Positions 37,941 to 50,598 are shown, counted from the first letter of the stretch. The stretch is DNA of 64,000 bases from Leptasterias polaris (GCA_037783415.1 JAZGTN010000022.1:1364001-1428000); one strand, 5' to 3'. Notes: generated by a model from the sequence alone, not told the origin. A program made the numbers and translations.

Positions 37941-40900
37941 CATTATCCCCCACATTGATGTATCAGTAAGTATCTCTCGAAGAGGATCCCGACAAATGGA
38001 GCTTTGCTTCAAACTTATTACCGAAATATTACCGCGCATACAACTTGCACGTGACCAAACCTAGGGCCCACCCAAAACTGTCACACACTGGTTGTGTAAT
38101 GATACTAAATGCTCATGAAGACAACCAGAGCATACTGATTGAAACGTTGTTGAGTTGTTTTTAACCAGTCATTTTCAGATTACGTAACATTTCTAAGGAG
38201 ATGTTAGAACGTGGTGCTGTTGTCTCAACAACAAGCAACGACTTAAGAAGACTTTAAAACGTGAAAATATGCGACGAGGATGGGCCACTGTTCTCTACGC
38301 AACCATCTTGAATAAATATTGGGTTCCATTAAAATCTATTCCAAACCTGGGTTTACTATACACTCCAGCATCTGTTTGTTGTTAATGTTAAAGGCACGAC
38401 GCAAAATGCACAAACCTCATCCACTGATGACGGAACCCAAGCAGGAGCCACAGCCCAAGCCTTAGTTCGGAAATTGCTCGTTTGTAACTCGTCTTTGGCA
38501 AACTAGTCTGGTGCTTTCTTTGGGTTGGGTTGCTACCTTATGGCTACTGTCTGCTAAAAGTCAAGCACACCGTGCATGACATCAACAGATGTAAACAATT
38601 GTGTTAAATAGCGACTACGTAACAATACATTTACTAAACAAGTATAATGGGACAACTAATTATATTTCAATTAAAAAATACTCGCTAGCATTGAAACTTC
38701 CCAAAAACACATTGAATTTTTGTATGAAAACGACCACGTACGTTCGCATGAGCATTTATAAAGTTATCATTATAATGAACTTCGTGACGAATTAGGAATC
38801 CATAAGAGTTTGACGTCATCAGTTTAGCCTGGTTTAGATAGCCCTTGCCGTTCACACATAGGAACAAAATAGCATGGACATTTGCAATGAGGAAAGGGTA
38901 TCAATAGAGAGTGCAGACCCCCCCCCCCCCCCCCCCCCCCCCAACTCCATCCACCTTTACAAGAGCAGATATTTTGTTCGTGGTCTATTCGTACCAAAGC
39001 AACCGAAGTAAGGCCAGGATAAGCAGACATCAAAACTCAGGATAAGATATGGGGGCGGTGGGTGGGTGGTTGGTGGTTGATTTCCTCCCTCCATGGTTGG
39101 GGGGGGGGGGGGGGGGGGGGGGGGGTTCTGCATAAGTTTTCTCGCGAATTGAAAACTGGAATCAATGCGATGTATGTCTGCACTTGGCAATCTAGTCTCA
39201 CTGGTCGTTCCCCAACGACAGATCAAGTCCCTACGTCGTTACACCAATCGCCCTTATTTCTGACAAAAGACGAGAACGGGATTAAACTTGAATAGGCACC
39301 CTCATTATGCGAGCACCGTGCGAAGGAGGTCTAATAAAGGTCCTTTACAAAACACACAAACGCCCCTGCAGTTTGAGCGTGCTTCCAGAAGGTACATCAC
39401 TTCGTCTTGAATTTAGGGGATTACGGATTGACTGAAGATGACCAAGTTAAGAATGGAAGGTGAATGAACCTGCTTGGAAGTTCATTGAGCATGCTCAGCA
39501 GGGTGCACTGGTTTCTGAGAAGTCACCATTTGAGTCTCCATACAGAGGCGCTGCCTAAAGAACATACAAACATAGGTGAATTCGGAGAATCGAAATGGTT
39601 CCCACAGCTATAGTGTAATACCTTATTAGATTAGGGGAGATTCCATTATGTCAAATGAATAGTGGGTGATAGGGAACGATCATTTTATTGTCATCACCTG
39701 GTTTGTGGGTCAGAAACTGGGTTTCATCCCCTTACAACCCACCCATCACAACCTACCCCTCACGAAGAAGAATGGACAAGCAGTTTAAATTCTTCTTTTT
39801 TTATAAAAGTCTAAAGCCAAACTCCAAAACATTTGCAAATGATGACAGTAACTGCAGCCAAACCGATTTTACGCTACTGTGCGAAGACAACTCAGTACAT
39901 GTAAACTGAGTATAGGTAAACTGATAATTCGTACAATGCTTTATCGAAGAAACAACACATTGTTGGGAGACGGGGGGGGGGGGGGGATTTTTTGAACATT
40001 GCAGTGCTTCCGGTGAAATATTCCTAGTAACATTTGGAACAGGTATCGAGGTGCTAACAAATTAAGATTTCAAAGTAAACATCGTCCATTATAGTACATG
40101 TCATAAACAGCCATGCCTGCAACATGGACAGTTTGATTTCCTGAGTAGAAACTGTGGTTGAATAATGAATTGAGGTCGATAGACCATGTCACCTAATTAG
40201 TGATAAAAGAGAGACATTGAGTTTTCCAGTGCATTTCCGGGCAGGTAAATACTGTTGTGGCCATACAAATTGTTTACATTTTGTGTAGTTCCTGCCACAT
40301 CAATCAATGTATTAAAAAAAAATTGCTGAACAAGTTTTGAGATTTTCCTCTCTTCAACATGTCGAGAAGTGATAAAATTCTTAAGGTTTAATCTCCACAA
40401 GTGTACGATTTTTTAACGCTTCCTTCGACCTAGTCCAAACCAAGCAATTTCGCCTACGGCTTCAGCCGTCCGCTGTAACGACAACACTGAAAAAATAAGA
40501 CTTGTCGGCGATTTTAGTAAGTATGTTTAGTGGGTATTTTGAAATGTTTTAGACTCGCCAAACCCTGACGCATTTCACTAATGTGTGTTTGGCAATAAAA
40601 GAGTATGGTATGGTTGGACACGGCCTTCCATTGAGCTATAGGCCTATATATTACAAATTATGTCCGCAAGAAGTTCACGCTCAGATACTCTTTTTTCCAC
40701 CCATAGTTTTACAAGGGTTGGTCTTTATGTTTGACGGCACTTTTAACATTTATACACACTATTATTATTTTTTCTTTTATCGACTGAATAAATATTATTA
40801 TCATTAATACCCGCACAATTTCACAAAATGATACAAGAAAACTATCCAACGACTATGTTCACAGGTACATTGTGTCGTTTCATATACGGGAATAAACAAA

Positions 40901-41134
40901 CATATGTCGTTTAGATAATAACAAATAAAACAGTTTGGAATAATAATTTGGATGGAGAGATAATGCCAATCTTGTGTCGGTGAATAACTATTATAAGCAG
41001 CAGGTACATGTAGACTTTACGGGGAACGTTCGTGGTTCATTTTCGGAGGAAGTAAAATAATTAATTTTAAACTATGAATTGTTAAAAAGAATTTCATCGA
41101 AATATATATACACAATTAATATACAGGATTTGTA
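37941..41134. other. Intronic non-coding stretch with three long G/C runs
   Basis: No gene is recognised. Runs lie at 38918-38942 (C), 39099-39125 (G) and 39972-39986 (G). Confidence 0.55.
38918..39125. repeat. Inverted pair of homopolymer runs, C25 then G27
   Basis: GCAGA precedes the 25 C and CCAAC ends them. About 160 bp later GTTGG begins 27 G, which are followed by TTCTGC. The flanks are therefore also inverted copies, implying duplicated repeats in opposite orientation that could form a very stable hairpin. Confidence 0.75.
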
Positions 41135-41565
41135 GAGTTAACAAGAGTCACAGGCAGTGTTCATGTTTTGTGTGATCAGCCATTTATACATGAAATAACA
41201 AACCTGTGAAAATGTGGGCTTAATCCGTTGTGCGAGTCAGGAAAAGATAGCGAAAAACCGTAAACAATTTTCATCATGTAAACAATACAATTTGTCCTTG
41301 ATTTTAGTTGTTACAACTGCAATCAGCTGTTGCAACTTATTTTTTATTCTAATTCTATTTTTATATATATATAAAATATATATATATATTTTTTCTTTCT
41401 GTTTTTTTAGATACCGTTTTCTTGATAATGACTTTTAATTTCAGAGGGAAATATTTCACAAAACTTTTTTTTTTTCAGTATGAACTTCATAATCAGTAAG
41501 CTTTCTGACCGAAATTAAACAATGATGTTTTTATCCTTTACCAATCCTGATAATACATTTAAGTT
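41135..41565. mobile_element. Diverged member of the TTAA-flanked MITE family
   Basis: GTTCATGTTTTGTGTGATCA, AATAACAAACCTGTGAAAAT and GTGCGAGTCAGGAAAAGATA match the copies at 35672 and 45147. The right side ends near TTTACCAATCCTGATAATAC. The terminal repeats are eroded, and an AT microsatellite lies at about 41360-41390. Confidence 0.55.
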
Positions 41566-43792
41566 TCACATTATGTAAATTTGAGCATCTCGGAATGAGA
41601 GAAGAGCTTTCTCGACAACATTCCAGAAAGATATATTTTTCGGTTTTCTTGACTCCAACACCATTTTTAGACAAAGCATTCCACAGATCAGTCAGATAAC
41701 GGTTTCCGTTCTAATGATTTATTAAACAACAAACCGAACTGCAACTGCCTATAAATGCACTTTTATGTTTTTCTAAATTAAAGAAAAAAATTATAATAAT
41801 CTACTCTGATGATCTTAATTCAAGTTATTTGTGAAGGCAGCGTGACAAGAAGATTATTTCTATCGAGACTGAAAATGTATTTTTTCTACAATAAATCATA
41901 AAAAAAATACATTACTTATCGTTAGAAAGTTCACTTTGAAGACTATAAATCAGAATGTCACAGTGAAACTATAGGCCTGCATAAGGAAACGTTGAGACGA
42001 TAACAACATCAAGATAAAATGTATAATTAATCCCTTAATGCATACCATATACTTCATGACATGTTCCACTGTACGACTACTTCATGTGTGACAACATGGC
42101 TCTCAGTGATATCTTTGTGCTGTTGGGTATTGACACAAAACAGTCGTCGCCTCGACAGTCTTTCTAGAAAGGTTGCTTTAGTTTAGGCATATTTCAAACA
42201 GCTCCTGCCATTAATTTACACCTTACATTTTGCCATAAGTTACGGCTCCACATATACATTGATGTATTACTCTATTTGGTAGACTTTTTTCATAGATAGT
42301 TATGCATCTAAAGATAAATATTCATATATTATATAAAATCATCAGTATAACATAAATTTCAATTGTGGGCCTACGCATTGCACGAACAGTAAGCAGGAAA
42401 GGGCATCAAACGTGACACATTTTCAAATGAGAATAACATTCCATAGAGACATTGTGTCTTTCCATAATATCCTCCACGAATAATATTACGTGATATATAT
42501 ACATCGTGAGATCTTTTTTCGATCAAAGCACACCACAACTCGGTAAAGCATTCATTTGCACCATTGATGCTCTCGATCGTATTGTGATGGGCTCTATTCA
42601 AGCAACACATGTATTCAAATTTTACTAGAAAGCACTCTTTTTCCTTTGAACAACGAAGGACAGAGGTCTTCCCACATGCCCTGATGTAGGCATTTTCATA
42701 ATAATGGTGGTGTTGAAAGTGTGGCAAGTCAAGTCTATTTTTTGGTTTTTTTTGCCTTGACTCTCTAACACACTGTTTTTGTAGTTGTTATTGTCATTTT
42801 TTCATATTGAATTGTTGCTGTTAAGGCATCTGATATTTTCAGTTTTTATTTTTCTCACAGGGTTGTTTAAGTATTTGAATGTAAACCGGGAATTTATATA
42901 TTTTATTTTCACTTGAACTGCTAGAAACTCAGAACAGATCACTACAAACTGGCACAAGTGTAAACATCCACATACAAAAAGAGAAATCTGAGAAAGTCAT
43001 AACTTCTAGTTCTTTCTCCACCCCCCCCCCCCCCCCCCCCCTCTCTCATCGATCAAGCATCAAGTTCCATCCTACAAAAAGAGCACAGCGAATCAGTAAA
43101 AGGCCAATCAGTTAAGAAAAGTATGCATAGTAATTACAGCCACGGTGGTTTCGAGATAATGATGAAAAGACTTTCCAGATTCGCAGCTCGCCCGAGCTAA
43201 TGCAATTCTCATCTTCAGAATGCATTTTACTCTCTTCAATGCACAGTCTCCACACTGCGTTCTCCGCGGATGTCTAATATTAATAATACGGCCGTGTATG
43301 CGTTGGTTAAAATGTCAATCCGTGCAAATGTGTGACATTACACTACAGAAAGTGGCGATTTTATGGCGATTTTTATTTCTCATTTATATCACATTGCTTC
43401 ATGTTCACAATATGTTTGTTTCTTTTAAAAAACGAACGGAAAATCTATTTTGTCATGTTGAGGTTAAGAATATCACCTTAAACAATCAAAGTCCGTCGAC
43501 TAGTTTTATTTCTGATTTAAGTTTGTGTCCAATGTGTGATGGTCAACAGTTATTGCACTCACATAATCCTAAGCTATTTCTCTTTTAAATGTTGTATCAT
43601 CCAGCGTGGTTTGCATTTCGGACAAAGATTTATCGTCTATAGAATGTGGATATGAGAGAGCTACGAACAGGGTTTGATAGCTGCTTATTGCTGAGTGGTG
43701 TATTTAATATGTATATGTTATTAGCACGGAACTCCATGATGAGTTTAATCTGCATAATACATCACATGGTGAAATACGAGGTTCACTGTACG
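41566..43792. other. Intronic non-coding stretch
   Basis: No gene is recognised. A run of 21 C lies at 43021-43041. Confidence 0.55.
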
Positions 43793-44125
43793 CACTCTAA
43801 AATCTACCGGGTCAAAATATTAACCTGTATTCCGGGTTGGGGGCCCTGACTCATTTCTGGGTCAGGCTGACCCTTGACCTGGATTCTGCGTCAATTAGAC
43901 CCAATTCTGGGTCATATTGCAGGCATGGAATTTCATCTTTGAGAGAGCAAGGCAAATTTTCATTTTGCAAAGGGCACTTCCATAGGACAATCTTAAAGTT
44001 ATGGGCAACCTTTGAATGGGCACCAAGGCAACAGAGGTCATGACCTCCGTTGCCTCAGTGTAATTCTAGGCCTGATATTGAGTTGACACCAAAAGAGTCG
44101 GAAGCCACGGGACCCGGATCAATGT
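43793..44125. mobile_element. GGGTC-type MITE interrupted by another element
   Basis: The left end CACTCTAAAATCTACCGGGT, then CAAAATATTAACC, matches the element at 11247. GATTCTGCGTCAATTAGACC and CTGGGTCATATTG follow it in the same order. It is split at 43919 by a 155-bp insertion and resumes with AGTTGACACC through to GGGACCCGG. Confidence 0.6.
43920..44074. mobile_element. Nested 155-bp MITE with 6-bp target-site duplication
   Basis: Ends CAGGCATGGAATTTCA and, inverted, CAGGCCTAGAATTACA are terminal inverted repeats. ATATTG flanks both sides exactly (43914-43919 and 44075-44080). The interior includes an inverted AGAGGTCATGACCTC. It lies inside the GGGTC-type MITE, so it inserted later. 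Confidence 0.7.
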
Positions 44126-44704
44126 TTTTTTCAGTTTAGAATATATTTACAAATCAGACTGAGAGATCTTGAGTTCGGTGAACCAAATTATAGTTTAGTC
44201 TGTATCAACCGCTCGAAATCAATTCTTCCTTCTTTTTCAAAGGTGGAACTAAAATGTGTTTTCTACAGAATGTTTTAAGTTGGGGTGCTTCGAAAATCCC
44301 AATGCTGGCTGGGTGTACAGAACGTTTTGTCACGACTTTCGAAGCATGTAATGGAATTCCGGATTTATTCATCAACGACCATCTGAACTCTCAATCCTGG
44401 ACTCGGTCAAGCCTTGCAGTTGTTCCCCTTTGCCCCCTCCCCTTGTTTACATCTTTCTTTTTTCGATACTAACCAAACATGGGTCCGAATACATCAAAAT
44501 CGATTGCTTCTCTCCATGATCGTTAAGTGAATAAATTACGGCGTATTTGTTTCACTCGTATCCGCCTCCGAAAACAATGATATTCGATATCGTTGCAAAT
44601 GTGTGTGCCTACACGCTACTGGAATTAGCAATGGTCATCATAAACATGGAAGAGTCGCCTGTGATATCTTCCCATTCCTGGTGCCATATCTATCATTTGC
44701 TTAA

Positions 44705-45049
44705 AGGGTGTGTACAACATTGGTACTTTTGTCAAAGACCAGTTTCCACACTTGATGTGACCCAACATATACATGAAATAACAAACCTGTGAAAGTTTCA
44801 GCTAAATCGGTCTTCGGAGTCATGAGACAACAGTGAAAAACTCCATTGTATGTTTTCACTGTTTTCAAACATCGGATTTTATCACCAGTGATAAAGACTA
44901 TTGTTTTACTCATTTCCTAAAAACTATGGCATTTCAAGCAAAACTATTCCAAGGGAAGTTTTCCACCATGACCATCTTTGTACCATGTAAGTTACGTGCA
45001 AATCTGTGAGCATTTTTACTTTCAATCTTACCAATGTTGGACACACCCT
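44705..45049. mobile_element. MITE flanked by TTAA, best-preserved copy
   Basis: The left end AGGGTGTGTACAACATTGGT and the right end, inverted AGGGTGTGTCCAACATTGGT, differ at one base. TTAA lies directly outside both (44701-44704 and 45050-45053). The interior has ATAACAAACCTGTGAAAGTT and no open frame of meaning. Confidence 0.8.
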
Positions 45050-45146
45050 TTAAACAGAGTGAAGGCCTAGTTAAAACAAGCTGCGTTTCGATTTGGTTTA
45101 CGACAACATAGCAAGTCACTAAATTAGTAGACTTTCCTTCAGGTTA

Positions 45147-45510
45147 AAAGGTATTATACAAGATTGGTAGAGCTGACCAAAATAGTCGCAGACAATGTTC
45201 ATGTTTTGTGTGATCAACCATATACGAAACAACAAACCTGTGGACATTTGTTCTTAATCCACTGTGTGAGTCAGGAGAAAATAGTGAAAACCCATGCACA
45301 TTAATATCGGCATGTAATCACATTGTCTAATATAACTGTGATTGTAACAACCGAATCAGTTTTGTTCTATAAGTCAAGACTTCATTTCAGAAGGGAATAT
45401 TTCACAGAAAAAAATTGTTCTATAGTCCGAACTTCATCATCACTAAGCATTCAGACAAAAATTAAACAATGACGTTTTTATCCTTATAGTTATACCAATC
45501 CTGGACTCCG
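45147..45510. mobile_element. Member of the TTAA-flanked MITE family
   Basis: It begins AAGGTATTATACAAGATTGG after TTAA (45143-45146). The interior TTCATGTTTTGTGTGATCAA and CAACAAACCTGTGG match the copy at 41135. The right end TATACCAATCCTGG is eroded. It lies about 95 bp from the preceding copy. Confidence 0.6.
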
Positions 45511-46659
45511 TTTCTGTGATATTGGAATGTGAAGATCTAATGGAGTTTGTTTTATAGTAAGCCTAGTGCGTCATGCCATCAGTAATTTCGGGTTTGAAAC
45601 AACGAAATGACACAATTATTTCTATTTGATCATGGACTTTTTAGGTTTGGTATTTTGTACTTGGTATCATACGGAGTCATGCATATCAGAACAGGGAGGG
45701 TAAAGTGATTAGCGTTTGGCATTAAATGTGACCGCACACAGGAAGGTTTGATCCTTCGAAAATGTCGAGTGATGCAGACACTCCAGTAAAGTCATGCAGA
45801 CAAGACACGCTTCTACATTATTGAGCGTGGCATTCCGTAACCTTTTCAGTTTGACATGTAGTTTGCTTACAAAATCCACCATTTTTTGGCAAGAAGCGGC
45901 CTTTAGAAATAGGATTGGGGTTCGCCATCAGGAAACCTTATCCCTTGAGCTCCCTGGCCGGCGCTATCCGCACCAAGTCCTTCTGTGAATAACAGATGGT
46001 TTTAAAAGACTTGTTTTGTTCGACTTGTTTGTTAGCGAGAAACGTTTGTCGTCAAGCTTTTTTCAATGGCGTGAGATTTTGAGGTCAAAGGGGAAAATGA
46101 TATATAAAGGGAATGATGTATTTACCGAAACAAAGCTCTAAATGCCCCGAGGGTGTGTACCTATGGTTTTCGGAGTGCGGTCATCCCAATTATTTCGAAG
46201 TTACATGTAACCTTGAAAAATATATAACCCCAGCATACCCATATGTCATTGTTTTATAAATGATGACATTTAATTAAGTAATTTTTTTTTGTTCAACACC
46301 AACAATGTTTAGTACTTTTTTTTTAAATGAGAGTGTCTGCTTGGAAATTTTTAAGCGTAGACGGTTATTGAATAGAATTAAAATCAAATGAGCTTTCGAA
46401 TAATATTACACCTGACTCTTCAGAGTTCTTTCTTGTGGTTTGTTGTATTTCTATGCGATACTGTTTTAGGGAGAGCGTTATACTTATAGCTAGGGTACTT
46501 CGACTAAAATACTTGTATATCGCATGACCGACGCCATTAGCGTTGCTATCTACTGAAGATAGCATGATGGACGACGCCAAGGGGCTTCTCGTACGTGGTG
46601 TCATGCAATTATCATAATATGTAGAGATAAAATGTGTTTGGATTCAACATTAAGAGGTT

Positions 46660-46835
46660 CCGGGGAGAGAAGGGAGGGAGGCCGGGGAGAGAAGGGAGGG
46701 AGGCCGGGGAGAGAAGGGGGAGAGGCCGGGGAGAGAAGGGAGGAAGGCTGGGGAGAGAAGGGAGGGAGGCTGGGGAGAGAAGGGAGGGGGAGAGGCTGGG
46801 GAGAGAAGGGAGGGGGGAGGCTGGGGAGAGAGAGA
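46660..46835 (+). repeat. G-rich minisatellite, 21-24 bp units
   Basis: About eight units of (C/T)(C/T)GGGGAGAGAAGGGAGGGAG type vary slightly in length. One strand is almost all purine with four-G clusters, so G-quadruplex or triplex formation is plausible. The open frames on both strands are artefacts of the period. Confidence 0.9.
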
Positions 46836-47596
46836 ATAAATGCAGGATGGAGATGTAGAATTTCCGTTGACACGTGTTATATTGTGAAACGTTCCCACAG
46901 GACAGACTGTGGTGCTCTACAGCTAGATCACTTTAATGTGTACATGTATACATCTACATTGACATAAAGCCTTAGTGTATTAGCAGTGTATAGGCTTAAC
47001 ATCTCAAAACGATTACTCTCGACGTTATTAGGTGTCCATTATGTAGGCCTAAACGAAAAGTCAACACAACGAAATCAACAACAGTGAATGGGGCATTGAC
47101 AAATACAGACCATGCGTTGTTACACTTTTCGTATGGCGGTTTCCATACATCAATCAAGGATGGTGACTATTCTTTGATATATCCCATTGGGGCTCCCTTA
47201 TATAAAAAAATGTCTGACATCGTGCAAGCATTCGCGGTATTTCGTGTACCAATGCCCACTGTGAAACAGCACCGGAGTAGTGCATATTATACCATTGGTA
47301 TTATCCACAACAGCCGCAAAGACTTGTGTGTAATATAATATGCACATCGTGTGTACATCCTCTGCCGCATGCTTTGTATGAAGCAGAAGACTTTTGGCTA
47401 TCGGAGATCACTGCTCATAGTGGCGTTTGTGTGTCATCGCCATTTGCTACATGGTGACGATACCCGTACGCAACTCCGCCATGTTGCGTGTAGTACTAAA
47501 CTACATACAGGGGACGGGATATTGTGTGAAGGCTAAAGCGAGCACATTGAGCACATTGAACACGCGGTGAAGAGCTCATCTTAAATTAAATTAATC

Positions 47597-47668
47597 GCAC
47601 TGGTACATAAATTAAACAGCCAACCTCAATTTGCACTGGTACATAAATTAAACAGCCAACCTCAATTT
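47597..47668 (+). repeat. Two perfect 36-bp tandem units
   Basis: GCACTGGTACATAAATTAAA, then CAGCCAACCTCAATTT, is repeated exactly, about 170 bp downstream (gene sense) of KCNN exon 1. Confidence 0.95.
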
Positions 47669-47835
47669 GCATAGCATTTTCATCAATAAAATATGAATAT
47701 TGTGAAAGTCCACACTGAATTGGCAGGGAGGATCTGGGTCACTGAATATGGAAACCGTATTTATTAATTTACGAAACAGGTGCAGATCCCCGGAAAATGA
47801 TAATTATATGGATGTGTTGAAATGGTATACATTAC

Positions 47836-48672
47836 CTTGCTGTAAAAGAACCAGGAGAGCTCGGTTTCCACTATCATGACAACAATTCCAAACATAGCAA
47901 TAACAAGAGCATAATCACTGAGCTGTTTCCTCCGCTCAAAGAGGGATCTCCTCAGGCCCAGTCTGTATCCAGTGTTCGCGTAACTGTAGTGTGTCTTCTT
48001 CTTCCCCGAACCGCTACTGCTCTTTCGGCTTGATCCTTCGGCAGCCCCATTGCCTTTCATGTCTGACACCGAGGAGCGTGGGCTTGACCGCTCCGACCGG
48101 TGCAGTTGAAGCGGGGTGAACCGGGGGATGGTGCCGTTCACGAGAGCCGACCTGTGTGCCAGGTTGACGAAGCGATTGTCGCTGGACGGCTCTGCGAGAT
48201 GTTTCCGTTTTTGTATGGGCTTCCTGCTGCTGCTACTGCTCGAGGCACTCGTCGGTCCCTTGTGTTGATCCTTGTAACTAGTACCCCCACCGATAAAATA
48301 CAACTCTTCTTTTGGTGTTCTGTCGTGTGCATCATTGTCTGCGGTACTCTGCAATAATCCTGTATGTGCTGTTGTTTGAGGTGAGTCCGGTGTAGACCCA
48401 TCCCGCGCCTGCAGTTCGTACTCTTCACCAGCGTGTTGACTGCGGAGTGGCTCCCAACCTCCACCACGGCCATGGTATTCCATGCTCTCGCCGCCTCCGG
48501 TAGCCTCATGCAGCTGTTGTTCCACCACAGCGGCCTGGGTAGTGCGACGGTCAGATGAGGGCGCCAGCACGCCTGCACACACTGCCGGCACCTCGTCTGT
48601 CTGACAGAGCAACTGCTCTGTGGAGTCTATGCATGATTGCTCATTGGCTGGCGAAACCATTACCACTGCCAT
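47836..48672 (-). CDS. KCNN: SK (KCNN) channel exon 1: disordered N-terminus and transmembrane segment S1
   Basis: The first in-frame ATG is at 48672 in a strong context (GGCATGG), after an in-frame TAA at 48708-48706. Any start upstream of it in this frame would have to be non-ATG. The 279 codons end AAG|GTAATG, phase 0. Residues 1-225 are low-complexity and Ser/Gln/Gly-rich, with a Ser run and basic RKPIQKRK, and resemble other SK N-termini only in character. From about 228 the sequence is strongly SK-like: [20 protein letters not shown], then [20 protein letters not shown] (S1) and ELSWFFYSK. The product is a tetrameric plasma-membrane K+ channel opened by Ca2+ through bound calmodulin. 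The exon is GC-rich against AT-rich surroundings. It is followed in frame by the S2 exon at 28488-28583. Alternative first exons cannot be excluded. Confidence 0.93.
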
Positions 48673-50598
48673 GCCGACCTTCAGGGTGATGCCATACAAT
48701 GCATATTAATCCAACCTCCATTTCATTGTGTTTGCCAAAAATCTATTGTCTCGCTGCGATGCTTAATTAGTAAATTTCCACAGTTTGTCCGAATTGGCGG
48801 TCTTAGACGAGAACACTGACGATTCTTACGAGGTCAATAATTCAATTCTAAACGGCGCGATTTTTCCTCCAAGTTGTGGCTTCCCCGCCGAGACAAATGT
48901 TACCTCCCGTCGATTTGTTGACATTTTGCTCCTGTTTAACGCGAGAATTTATGCGTTTCTCGCTAAATCACGTCCAAACATAAATATCCCAAGGAGAGCG
49001 CTGCATGCTCGACTTGGATACATTCAATCACGGTGTATTTGACGGCCAACTCCAGTGGACAAGGTTCGTCATCGGTAATCTTGATGATATCTTTGGTCCT
49101 TTATGGTGTGTTGTAATCTCTGGACTTTGAGGGCTCCGAGGAAGCCAGTGGGTCGCTAAAATACGAAGACACCTGCGTCAGGTACAATCCTTAGGATCAC
49201 TGCGACGCATCAAAGACTGGGGAATGGGTATATCCACTGGAATTACGGTAATCTCGCAGTGCCTGATGCCAGCCTGTCAGCCTGTAACAGTAGTGTGCGG
49301 GAATACTGACCAACCGCTCTAGCTGAGGCTGCCTTTTTTTCCCCCGCCGTTTACACTCCGGATGAAGTCCTCAGGTTTCGGTGACTTTGTACCGTTTTGG
49401 CATGTTCCTTGTCTCTTGTCTCACAAAACCCTCTCCCCAACATCAGTCTGCTCAGCACGATCCACAAAATGGCGCTGAAACCACTTGAGTTGCTCCAATC
49501 ACCTGATTTCTAATTCACGACAGCGTCAGATAGTCGGGGGCTGTCCACTTGAAACTAAAATCCACTTCTTCCTCGGAGCGGTTTGTTCTCACAGAATATC
49601 CATTAAAAAGGCCGGTGTCTTTCCAAAACGAAGACGAGAAGCAGTCCCTCTTCAAGTGCGTGCGAAGAAACTGCATTTTTTGTTTTTGGGGGGGAAAGAT
49701 GAAAAATAAGACATGAATTAATATTTCGGATTTGATCTGCCGATAATATGAGAAATACTGCAGCGATAGAGAAAATATGGACGAGTTCATGGGCCACTTC
49801 ATTCGTTATGAAAACCACCGGAGTATGAAGCCCCGTGTTTTACTCGAACCGCGAGCGGATATTGTCACCAGTTAATATCTGCGTGTAGACTTTTTTTTTA
49901 TATTGCCATTATTGGGTTTGGACAGCGATTCAGTAACACCAATCTAGGACACACTGAAGAAACAACTGGAGAACAACTGTTGACCTTTGCCTGATGAAAC
50001 GTGCAGAACTCTACAATTCAATACCCTTCTGAGTTGCATTTTAAATGTTATACAATATTGTGGGAGCTGTACTATAGAGTGCGCTGTTGGCAGACTATAA
50101 ACCGGGTTCAAATGTTATGCCAGCATTCTAACCCGTCATTGGCAAAAGCATGAGGTGTTTTTTTAAAAAGGGTATACGAACCACCTCATATTAAACAAAA
50201 CTAAATATTCCGGGGGTCAGTTGGGGGTCTAAGCTGATTAAATTAATTCACCATTATTCCCGTAAATCGAACGAAATAACAAAATAAGTAGATAGCCAAA
50301 CGTAGGCCCTATAAATGACAATTGGTGGCCACATTATCGACCCAAACGTATCCAATAGATGCCCAAGGCAGTGACTTTTAAATGGTTCATCAATCAAACT
50401 AGCTTCCGTCAAAACATATTTAGTCAGTGATGAAGTTAATATTCATACGGCACTTATATCATATTAAAGGGCTAGTACTATGTTATACTAAATGCATTTG
50501 AGTGGATTTTCGTAGAATATAACCACGAGGCGAAGCTAAATGAAAATAGAAAAGCAAGATTTCACCGAGTTATTGTATTCTGCGACAATGCACTCATA
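48673..50598 (-). promoter_or_regulatory. 5' UTR and upstream flank of KCNN (no core promoter pinpointed)
   Basis: This is the immediate 5' side of the start codon. I see no convincing TATA box in the gene's sense and cannot place the transcription start; a 5' UTR exon further right is possible. No other gene is recognised. Confidence 0.4.

Larger units (their letters stand above)
28584..47835 (-). other. KCNN intron 1 (19,252 bp)
   Basis: It runs from the donor GTAATG at 47835 to the acceptor TTTTCAG ending at 28584. It holds the SINE, MITE and minisatellite copies listed separately, and no other recognisable exon on either strand. Confidence 0.8.

Noticed and set aside
46601..46967. Gly/Arg/Glu-rich and Pro/Ser/Leu-rich open frames on both strands
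   Set aside because: They are artefacts of the G-rich minisatellite.
47764..47835. Continuation of the exon 1 frame past FFYSK for 23 codons
   Set aside because: The continuation starts exactly at a GTAATG donor and loses SK similarity, so it is intron read-through.
48673..48699. Upstream extension of the exon 1 frame to 48699
   Set aside because: The first codon there is TTG. The first ATG, in strong context, is at 48672.
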